From the NCBI GenBank assembly GCA_963693305.1, contig OY855908.1, forward strand, positions 9,206,516 through 9,270,515: a stretch of 64,000 nt of DNA. Reading direction: 5' to 3'. The stretch's first letter is position 1; every line of letters begins with the position of its first letter. A model generated the notes under the pieces. That model was not told where the DNA came from and ran no database searches. It saw only the letters and a list, made by a program, of their open reading frames with translations. Position numbers and translations under genes: made by a program. Below, piece after piece: positions 55,970 through 64,000 of this stretch. Source of the stretch: Meandrina meandrites (lineage: Eukaryota > Cnidaria > Anthozoa > Scleractinia > Meandrinidae).

Positions 55970-58900
55970 CTGAAGAGAGGAACAAATAATATGGGAGTGA
56001 AATTGAAGAATTTTCCCAGAAAGTTGTTTTGGGTGGACTTAACATGAGTAATACATACAAGGAGGCAAGTTAGGTGACCCAGAGTGTCCGCCCCTAACCC
56101 TAGTTTCTTTGGATAAAATTCTGTCGATAAAAGTTATGCTTAGTCTAGAAATATTATTTCTTCTCCTCCTTAGATTGAATAGATTAGCCAATCGTTAGCG
56201 ATCATGTACTCCAGCATTTTTCAGGGTTTGACCGACATACAATTTTGATTAGCAATCAGAGATAAAATGCAGATAGTTTGAAGCATTATGTGCACTTTGC
56301 TTTTCAATGTTGTGAACATTTAGGATTAGGCATTTTGTGAGCAGTTGCGTCCATTCCTACATGTAGGACGTATTGTGTTTCGACCAATCATTGTCGCGAT
56401 GTCTCGTTTAAAGTTGAAAGTCTTAACCGAGATTTACAAAAACAGTGTCTTTTGGTAAACAAAGATTTCGCTTAAATACCTGGGCCCTACACTCTGGGGC
56501 AAAATACGACCAGATATAAGGAAACTACCATCATTTGATGCATTCAAGAGAGCTATAAGGAAAGAAAAGGTTAAAGATATACAGTTGTATCTGACCTGAA
56601 AATGTTAAAAATATATACTATTACAACTATATTTTCGGCATCTTTCTGCTGCTTTCCTCGGAGAAAAATGACTAAACAAGAATAAATTTAAAAGAACTGT
56701 TAAATTTATTCATTTTAGTCCGACGAAGGCAACAGAAAAGTGTAACTAATTTTCTTTTTGATATTTTCAGGTCAAATACACCCGTATTTTATTATGATCA
56801 CTAACCGCCCAAACAGCATAAGGAAAGTTTGCTATTTTAATCATATACCGTATTTACTCGTGTATTAGTCGATCCCGTTTTGGTAAGACTGATATATTTA
56901 CATGTACCTTGACAAGGAAAGGAAAGTCGGCCCAGAAAGAATGATTTGGTAGCACGTCAGGCATGCTGTCTACTCCACGGCCAAAACGGTTAATGAGCAC
57001 TCCAACGACGACGTACAAAAGAAGAAGAGGAAAGAATCTAAAATGAGATTGAGTTGTTATAATAAATATAAAATAGTATATAATGTAAAACGTTTTTATA
57101 AGCTGTTTATCTTATCGTGGCAACTTTAATAATACAGTACACAGAATCATTAAATTACATCCGTTTACAACTCACATGATAAGAAGAATACTGCCAACAC
57201 TGAGACCTCCGCCAGATGAAGATGGTGAGGATGAAGATGGCGATGGTGAAGAACCGCCCGCTGTTGCACAGGCATGTTTTGAAGTAAACGTTGCATACTA
57301 AAAAAGCAGAAACAAATTACCCTATAACACGTCATCGATTGACTCCTCGATATATGCTGCGATCCGTTAATTCAGGATATTTAAAGTTTTAATAAAGAGG
57401 TACAGCACCAATACAAGCAACAAGAAAACCAAACCCATGATCATGAGGATAAAATGCAAACAACAACGCAGTCGTAGCTGACGAGCTGGAAGTTGAACAG
57501 CTTTGACAGCAGCAACGTGAACAGCTTTGACTATCTCGGAGTAAGAAAAACCAAACACAACATCTGCAAGAGACGCCCAGGAAAAGCTAGAGGAGCATTC
57601 AACAGCCTGGTCAGCATCTGAAAGAGTGGTCATCTGAGCAAAAACACCAAGTCCAATATCATACCAGTGCTACTTTACGGGTGCAAGTCAAGTCAAGGTG
57701 AGGGTCACATAGACTTTCAGTAAAGGTCCTTCGTCTCTCACCTAATAACCCGTCAGGTCGACTTGCGGTAAGTCTACAGGACGCGATGTGAGGTGGCATG
57801 GAGTGAGGTGCGACTGTGAGGGATGACTACTCATTTAAACACCTTTATAAATTTCCTTCAGCCACACATATACTGTATGCTTTCTTGGGTTATTAGAATA
57901 TATTTTAGATAATTTGCTACACAACATGGATCAAGACAATATCCCACTATGTGAACGTTCACTTATCAAAGAATTAAGGACTACGGCAAACGTATATGCA
58001 CCAGGTACATGTAAACCCAAATTAAGACACTTGCATTGGCATGTACTAAAACCGGAAACGAAACTAAACGAAACGGAGAAACCACCGAAAAAAGTATACA
58101 AAATACTGCCCTAACCAACAAATAAAAGCTAACCGCGAGCAAACCGGAGTAAAACCTAACAGTATTTCTTTTTTTTTTTTTTCCAGTAAGACACTACCTC
58201 TCTGGAACCTCTTTTTCATTCGCCCGTTGTAAACACTACCTCTATTGTTATTCAGGGCTAAGGGCACTGTTATGACCTGTTACCTATTGTTTTAAGAACC
58301 AATGAAGTAACTCGTCCAGAGAGGTAGTGGGTGACCCTTTTTCGGCTGGTTTCGTTTCGTCGTTTTAGGTTTTAGTGCTTGCCACTTGCATCAGAACAAA
58401 AACAAACAAGAAAAAAAACGACAAATTAATATTTACATAAAATAAAGGTGTTCCTTCTGCAAATCTTGGTATGTTTCCTTTTCCCGGTTCATTTGGATCA
58501 CATTTCAGTGTGATGCTTGACGTTCTGGGGAAGCAATTATAATTCGGAGAATAAGGAACAATCCGGAAGCTGCCTAAAGAATTGAGAAAACTCTCTCTAT
58601 CCAAGGCAGATCCGTAGAATGGCGTTAACTCACTGTTAGACTTTAGCTGCTGTAACGCTTGGTTTATCAACGGGAAGTTGATAATTAAAGGTAAATAAGC
58701 CACCATAGCAAATTTGAAAAGTTAGCTAATAGTCCTTCATCAAACAATCTTAGCTACATGCATTTACATCCACTGACACAATAAAAGTCTGTTTTAGGCC
58801 ATGTGGTGTACACTGCCAGAGCTTATCCCGGTTTCCACAGCTTTCAAGGGGCGGTAGGTCACACAAACTTAGCTAATTCAGCACTGACCATCTGCTCATT

Positions 58901-61900
58901 GAATTTGCTGATCATAATAACGGCTTAAAGGTGTAGAAAAACGCAAAAGAAATACAGGAAAGCCAAGACAGGACATCGATGAACAATATTGGATAAGACG
59001 TTTAAAAACAGAATGCACTGGATAAACCTGAAACATGCTAGCCAAGCTAGTTTCAATTTTATCGCAGTTTGTATGAAAATTCCATTTATAATGCTTGAAA
59101 ATCATTCTCGTTTGTTATGTGGCCATAATTTTTCCAATAAAAGATTGTTGCTCTGCCAATTTAAAGTGAAAATTAACAGAATTACCACCGATTTTGTGAC
59201 CTAGCCCCTTGAAGAGGCAACAAGCATTCCCCCCCCCCCCCCCCCCCCCTGCTCCTGGATAGAGAGAAACCATGCATGGCCTAGTTGTTACTATTATGGT
59301 AGCCTCCAGATTGAATGGTCCGGGTTCAAGCCCTGGCGGGGATTATCTCGTTGTGTCCGTGGGCCTGGCACTTTACTCTCAAAGTGCATCTTTCCATCAA
59401 TGTGTGTTAATGCGTACCGGCTTACGCGCAGGAGGAGGGGGGGGGAGGGGAGGTTAGTGGAGGGGGGAGGGGAGGTGAGGAGTGCCATGGACTAGCATCC
59501 CACTTCTTAACTTTCAGATTTAGGGCAGTTGACGGCAAGGGAGGGGGGAAGGGGGGAGTTAGTAGTGCCATGGACTAGCATCCCACTTCTCACTTCGTTA
59601 CTACAGATCTTGGGCAGTTGCTAAAGAATCGCTGAAGACGATTTTTGCTGGTAGGCCATTTTTGAGCGTTTGATGATGCTAAATGGTGATTTTGTTTTCT
59701 TTTTTTTTTTACTTGGGGGTGGGGTGGGGGGAGTTCTTTGCGCACGCCTAACTTGTGCCAGTCCCAAACCGCACGTTAGAAAATTAAAACTTTGAAAAAA
59801 GAAGGTAGGTTTCCGATTTTTTTGTTAAGAATCAGATATAACATAGGCTTCTTTATAATCGTATATATACAATTACATGGAACGGTTAGTACTGAAGAAA
59901 GTCTGCAAATACGAGTACGTTACGAGTGTTACGAGTGTTTATTCCGTCATAACTTCGATAATAATGTCAATTTCATAAAATATCAGAGAATCAGAGATAA
60001 CATAGCCTTTTTTATAATCGTATATATACAATTACATGGAACGGTTAGTACTGAAGAAAGTCTGCAAATACGAGTACGTTACGAGTGTTACGAGTGTTTA
60101 TTCCGTCATAACTTCGATAATAATGTCAATTTCATAAAATATCAGAGAATCAGAGATAACATAGCCTTTTTTATAATCGTATATATCTACACTGATTTAA
60201 CAAAAGGTGCCTTATGAAAAATAAGCAAATGTATGAAATTTCACTTATTTTATTTTACTCATTTTTTTTTTTTTTTGGGGGGGGGGGGGGGGGGAGGGAT
60301 TGATGATTATTTCGCTAACTTCGCAAGAGATATTAGCCTAAATGCTGTAGTGATGTCAAAGATGTCAAATTTTACTATTTTTGGTGTTTCTAGCACCCCC
60401 CCCCCCCCCCCCCACCCCCCCACCTGCCTGTTTACCCCAGTCTCTCTAGCGTTCACCGAACCCGTTTCTTTTTTAAATTCTAGTTGCGCGCGCTAGGTCG
60501 TAGAAGACGGAGGCTAATCTAGCTTTCTATATTGCTGTCTAAAGGAAGTTTGCTGGAGGACATCATTAAGTCCAATGAAGGTGGAAGTATTCCGATTTTT
60601 AAGTTATGGGTCGGCTATTATCGTACCTTAAACAAAGCTTTAGCGGGTTGGAATGAACTCGGTACGTTGTGCGAGGTACAGATAATGGATTGCTTGCTTT
60701 AGACAGCAAAGATCTTTAGCCACATTAATTAGGACTCGGAGATAGACTTTAGGGCTGATTTGAAGACGTTCGTAACGATATTTGGCTGGAACTTTACTGT
60801 GGCTAGAGACTTCAAAAAATCCTGCGATAATGTTCGGAAGCGGTCTTTCCATTTCAAAAATTTTTTGTTACATCCGGGATATTGCTTAAGACGAGAGCAA
60901 GATGGTCGAGGAAGCTGCTATGAGTGACTTCAAGCCTTTATGTGAGTAGAACTTGTTCGTTTAACGATTTTTTTGCCGTTCGGTTTAGCTAGCGATCAGA
61001 GCTTGCTGTGATTTGTTAGTGAGAAGCAATTTGATTTGCGTGGTTTTCCGGTCGCGAATTGACACGAACCATATGCTACATGTGTCACTTATAAGTCATT
61101 TATTATTTGTTCCTTTTAGTTTAAAATTCCTTCAAAATGAAGCGATCGTCGATGTAACACGCTTTCTCTCAGTGCATTTGAGCCCATGCATAGATTTTGA
61201 AGGCCTCGGATTACCGCTCGCGCTGGATCTTTGTATGTTTATTTTCGTAGGTCCCATTTTAAGTTGTAAACACTGTTAATTAAATTGGTATAATTCATGA
61301 TTTTACGAGTATGTTGCAGATACAGTCTTGTTTCTCCAAAAAGACATAGATTAGAGTAATTTTCGTTCAATTGAGCTAAGATTCGCCCTCCTTTAAACTT
61401 CCCTATCAAAACAATGTATCAGAACTGAAGTGCTATGTCAAATTCCTTTAGCCACCTTATAACTCAATGTAGATATCCAATTACATGGAATGGTTAGTAC
61501 TGAAGAAAGTCTGCAAATACGAGTACATTACGAGTGTTTATTCCGTCATAACTTCGATAATAATGTAAATTTCATAAAAACCATTCGAAGCATTAAGCGT
61601 ATGGACGTTCTTTATCTGTTGACATGGATTGTGATTTTCCCTCCAGTTTTTGGGATTGTTTTTTATTCTGGTCACGTGACTTGCCAAATATAGCCGCGAT
61701 TTGAAACTTTTGAAGGACTCTTCAATGGAACAAAGTTGTGCAAAAAGTATATCTGAAGGAGTTCTGGTTTCCAAAATCACGATAAGCTTCAGCATTATGG
61801 GTCACTAGTACCAATCCAGGATACAATACAGGATAATGTAGGTAAGAAAAACCCTAGTTGATGCATGACACTTTACCTCTCTCTCCCGACCTTCCTCCGA

Positions 61901-62453
61901 CCCAACTCAGTATTAAATTCACACACACTGGTTTGTGAGAGTAAAGTTTCTTGCCCATTAAAACACAACAAAATAACCTCGGCCAGGGCTCCAAAAGGGA
62001 CCACTCATTCTGGAGTCCAGGCCTATCTAGGCCAGTACATCACCTGTCAGACACAATAACAAACTTGTTTAATAATAATATAATATAACTTTTAATTAAT
62101 ATTTAAGCTGAAATTAAGAATTGTTGGCACTGAGATCAGCATATACATAAAGGAAATAAAACATAATTTTAATTGGATATTGTTTGACATTGCATAACGA
62201 ATTTGAATAAAGTTTACACTCAAAATGCCTTAAAACTTTTCGCTTTTCAGGCGCTGGTGGTTAGTGTACAAGTACAGTAGTGTGTATGTGTCTGTAACAT
62301 ATACTACTGGCAATAATTTAATAGATACCTTATCTTTCCATCACTGCCCGTGGTACCTCCATATGAAATAACAACATTGCCTTCACTATCCACACTAAAA
62401 CTGCTGTCTTCTGATCCAGAGGGGAAATTGCCTTTACTTGCTATTTGACAAAC
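55880..62453 (-). CDS. Mannose-6-phosphate-receptor-like membrane protein, 3' part (5 exons, 184 aa)
   Basis: Exons 62453-62329, 58524-58437, 57297-57176, 57037-56908 and 55969-55880 splice in frame to a stop. The luminal part is an MRH-type lectin domain: VCQIASKGNF, SYGGTTGSDGKIR, SSITLKCDPNEPGKG, then PLFYYATFTSKHACAT. A Ser/Pro/Gly linker follows. The membrane segment LSVGSILLIIFF...VVVGVLINRF and tail NHSFWADFPFLVKDG strongly resemble the cation-dependent mannose-6-phosphate receptor (MRH lectin, one membrane pass, cytosolic sorting tail). Such receptors carry lysosomal enzymes from Golgi to endosomes. The tail is cysteine-rich (TCGCIKGAC) and ends DGFTKI, without the acidic dileucine GGA-binding motif of vertebrate receptors. 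Signal peptide and N-terminal MRH strands must lie upstream of 62453. The large intron 58525-62328 contains mobile elements. Confidence 0.85.
56460..56599 (+). pseudogene. LINE ORF2 C-terminal end fragment
   Basis: Plus-strand frame LKYLGPTLWGKIRPDIRKLP, then SFDAFKRAIRKEK and a stop. This GPxLW...FK pattern is typical of the last residues of CR1/RTE-like LINE proteins. It lies in an intron of the M6PR-like gene, opposite strand. Confidence 0.65.
56908..57037 (-). CDS. M6PR-like exon: membrane segment and juxtamembrane tail
   Basis: Completes the split ATA (Ile) codon, then FFPLLLLYVVVGVLINRFG, RGVDSMPDVLPNHSFW and ADFPFLVK. The acceptor is CTCATTTTAG and the donor GTACAT. Confidence 0.9.
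57176..57297 (-). CDS. M6PR-like exon: end of lectin domain, Ser/Pro linker, start of membrane segment
   Basis: YATFTSKHACATAGGSSPSP, a serine/glycine stretch, then GGGLSVGSILLI. The acceptor is CTTTTTTAG and the donor GTGAGT. Confidence 0.9.
57510..57691 (+). pseudogene. LINE reverse-transcriptase fragment
   Basis: Broken plus-strand frame with KARGAFNSLVSI, a stop, then KSGHLSKNTKSNIIPVLLYG. It matches the pattern following the polymerase domain of RTE/CR1-type LINEs. It sits antisense in an intron of the M6PR-like gene. Confidence 0.65.
58437..58524 (-). CDS. M6PR-like exon: central lectin domain
   Basis: (R)TSSITLKCDPNEPGKG, NIPRFAEGTPLFY. The arginine at the exon junction and the E...Y near the end sit where MRH lectins keep sugar-binding residues. 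The acceptor is GCTTCCCCAG and the donor GTAAAT. Confidence 0.88.
58790..58870 (-). mobile_element. SINE tail fragment
   Basis: CCAGAGCTTATCCCGGTTTCC on plus is the mirrored tail of the GGTTCGAGCC SINE family. Head and body are absent. Confidence 0.5.
59265..59595 (+). mobile_element. tRNA-derived SINE with duplicated tail
   Basis: Head CATGCATGGCCTAGTTGTTA, box B GGGTTCAAGCCCTGG, body GGCACTTTACTCTCAAAGTGC. Then GGAGGGG-rich DNA and two copies of AGTGCCATGGACTAGCATCC, about 79 bp apart. Confidence 0.7.
59595..60186. repeat. Inverted-repeat copy 1, 5' part, with internal tandem duplication
   Basis: Starts TACAGATCTTGGGCAGTTGC. 59829-60147 holds two near-identical 157-bp units (AATCAGA-ATAACATAG ... 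TTTCATAAAATATCAGAG) and the start of a third. The same sequence, inverted and single, is at 62969-63550. Confidence 0.85.
60640..60852 (-). CDS. Small unidentified ORF, 70 aa
   Basis: ATG to stop on the minus strand, starting MERPLPNIIAGFF and ending QRTEFIPTR. Composition is protein-like (balanced hydrophobic and charged residues, RVLINVAKDL helix-like). I do not recognise it. It is not an exon of the M6PR-like gene, since the flanking exons join in phase without it. A plus-strand frame of similar length overlaps it, so coding status is uncertain. Confidence 0.25.
   Translation of the reverse strand: MERPLPNIIAGFFEVSSHSKVPAKYRYERLQISPKVYLRVLINVAKDLCCLKQAIHYLYLAQRTEFIPTR
60910..60949 (+). 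CDS. Possible first coding exon of a divergent gene
   Basis: AAGATGG start context, MVEEAAMSDFKPL, then a GTGAGT donor. It lies about 50 bp from the opposite-strand ATG at 60852, like a bidirectional promoter. No second exon was found, so it may be a captured gene fragment. Confidence 0.2.
61480..61777. repeat. Inverted-repeat copy 1, 3' part
   Basis: CCAATTACATGGAATGGTTA... to GGTTTCCAAAA. It is mirrored by 62969-63235 with roughly one substitution in four to five bases. Confidence 0.8.
61875..62060 (-). mobile_element. Degenerate SINE fragment
   Basis: Minus-strand relic of the GGTTCGAGCC SINE family: GAGAGTAAAGTTTCTTGCCC and AACCTCGGCCAGGGCT on plus correspond to the usual body and box B flank. 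Confidence 0.5.
62329..62453 (-). CDS. M6PR-like exon: lectin domain, most upstream exon visible
   Basis: VCQIASKGNFPSGSEDSS, then VVISYGGTTGSDGKIR. VCQ resembles the MRH glutamine strand. The donor is GTATCT. The acceptor ATCCATTGAG is poor in pyrimidines, so the 5' boundary is less sure. No further upstream exon was recognised to 64000. Confidence 0.75.
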
Positions 62454-62968
62454 CTCAATGGATGAAAAATATATTCACTCAATGTATATAAAATATAGAA
62501 CATGCAGACGATTTAAGGTGGCTGGTTACCGTTTCAAACACTTTCCAAGACTTAGATTTTGATGGGTCATGATAACCACTCTTCATCTGTTGATACTGCA
62601 ATCATGGTGTCGAACAAATGCTTAGTGATATCATTGAACATGTTACCACGGGAAACAAACACATGGCTCCGTGGGAAACCAGTATCTTCTGCAATCAATC
62701 AATCCACATGCACGTTTGTGACTACAGACTCGATCGAAATAAATCGATTTGTAGGAAGCGCGGTCTCTGCAGTTTCTACAGTAAATCAAACGTACGTGCA
62801 CGTACTAACTTTGAGAGAACATACATTGCTATTCTAGAAGTTCTCAATGAGAGATGAAGTGCTGCCGTAACGCTTGAAGAATATATGAATGTATAGAAAA
62901 ATAACTTCATTTTAGGGGGGTGACTCTTAACTACCAATTTGTTTCTAAGGCACGTTTCTAATTGCTAT

Positions 62969-63550
62969 ATTTTGGAAACAAAACCTCATACAGATAAGCT
63001 TTTTGCACGAGTTTGTTCTATTGAAGATTCCTCCAAGAGTTTCAAGTCACGGTCATATTTAACGCGTCACGTGACCAGAGCAGAATAAACCCTAAAACTC
63101 AAACGGCGGATAGATTTTAAAATTAAAATGAGCGTCAATAGATAAAGAACGTCCACATGCGTAATGTAACGTATCGTTTTCATGTAAGAGTTATGGCCTA
63201 ATATAGACTCATATTTACAGACTTTCATCAGTAGCGTTTCCTTTTTTCGTGTAAACGGTAAAAGCATACGTCAGATTATAAAGACAGCTACGTTATCTCT
63301 GATTCGTAAGAGAAATCGGAACTTAACCTTGTTTCCGTGGAGTTTTAGGGATTTTAAATTCTAACGCGCGGGACTGGCACTAGTTTCGCACTCGCAATGT
63401 TATATTTTTCAAAGCAGGTGTACCCCCAAACAAAATTCACCATTTAGCGTTACAAAAAGCTTCAAAATCGCTTGCTTCAAAATACAGTCTTCAGCCATTC
63501 CTTAGCAACTGCTCCAGATCTGTAGTTAAGAGTCTCCCCCCTTAAAATAT
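62969..63550. repeat. Inverted-repeat copy 2 (complete)
   Basis: Reverse complement of 59595-59990 plus 61480-61777. It shows the undivided element: CAGTTGCTAAGGAATGGCTG at one end and TTTGGAAACAAAACC at the other. Confidence 0.8.
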
Positions 63551-64000
63551 TTTCTGATGGAAAGATAAACAAACATTGCAGATGAAGTATCCCGGTAAGT
63601 CATACCACAATCCTGTATACCGGTAAGTCATACCACAATCTTGAAAATCAAAATTCCCACGCATCTCGATGAAAACAATTTGTATTAAGTTTGGTCCAAA
63701 TTTCAATCCGATTATGCAAATTCTACAAGGCTTTACACAACGCCACTTCCAAAATGTAAAACTACGAATTACAAAAACAAAATAAAACTAAAAGGTTGGC
63801 CAAATTTTATTCAAATGAGCACTGTACATTTGCTTTTAGAAGTAAACGACTTTCGAATCCTTGCGTCACTGTTGCGTGCAGGAACATACATTATATTTTT
63901 CCAGATGCATACGGAAAGCAACACAGCATAAATCTCCAAATTCTCGACGAGAGCTAACCGCACAACATCGAACTCATCGAACGCATCAAACGATCAAACC
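63551..64000. other. Right edge of window
   Basis: Short direct repeat CCGGTAAGTCATACCACAAT twice (63590-63640). No exon of the M6PR-like gene was recognised. Confidence 0.4.

Larger units (their letters stand above)
60187..61476. mobile_element. 1.29-kb insertion with short terminal inverted repeats (candidate)
   Basis: Splits the repeat copy that begins at 59595 and resumes at 61480. The ends ATATCTACACTGATTTA and (inverted) ATATCTACATTGAGTTA are similar. It contains G/C tracts at 60277-60294 and 60396-60413 and the coding-like frames at 60640-60852 and 60910-60949. Confidence 0.45.

Noticed and set aside
60541..60710. Plus-strand frame overlapping the 70-aa minus ORF
   Set aside because: No start codon and no convincing acceptor; the minus-strand frame has an ATG and looks more protein-like, though neither is secure.

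Overview
This is eukaryotic nuclear DNA. Genes are split into many short exons with consensus splice sites, intergenic space is AT-rich, and mobile elements are dense (LINEs, tRNA-derived SINEs, a Penelope-like remnant, many short inverted-repeat elements). From the repeat families and the proteins I take it to be an anthozoan cnidarian, most likely a stony coral. That assignment is inference, not a database match.

Layout. (1) 1-1786, minus strand: remains of LINEs, namely a zinc-knuckle C-terminus of a reverse-transcriptase protein running off the left edge and an intact L1-type ORF1 protein. (2) 4621-14307, minus strand: SLC6 gene A, 12 exons recognised, encoding a sodium/chloride-coupled transporter of the GABA/taurine/creatine type; its last exon is not securely found. 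(3) 14308-39159: a 25-kb head-to-head intergenic region with no convincing gene. It is built from three large inverted repeats or palindromes, a decayed Penelope-like element, several MITE-like hairpins, a 1.2-1.6-kb tandem duplication and repeated poly-G tracts. (4) 39160-51673, plus strand: SLC6 gene B, complete in 13 exons (585 aa), a paralogue of gene A with every shared intron at the same place and phase. Its second intron has a GC donor. Its last intron holds a three-level nest of mobile elements. (5) 51674-55879: repeats. (6) 55880-62453, minus strand: the 3' five exons (184 aa) of a mannose-6-phosphate-receptor-like membrane protein, whose 5' end lies beyond the window or is unrecognised. 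Large inverted repeats surround its most upstream visible exon.

The two SLC6 genes are divergent duplicates, probably plasma-membrane uptake systems for a small amino acid or related osmolyte. The receptor-like gene would act in the Golgi/endosome sorting pathway. Nothing in the sequence links it functionally to the transporters. I see no bacterial genes, CRISPR arrays, rRNA or convincing functional tRNA genes.
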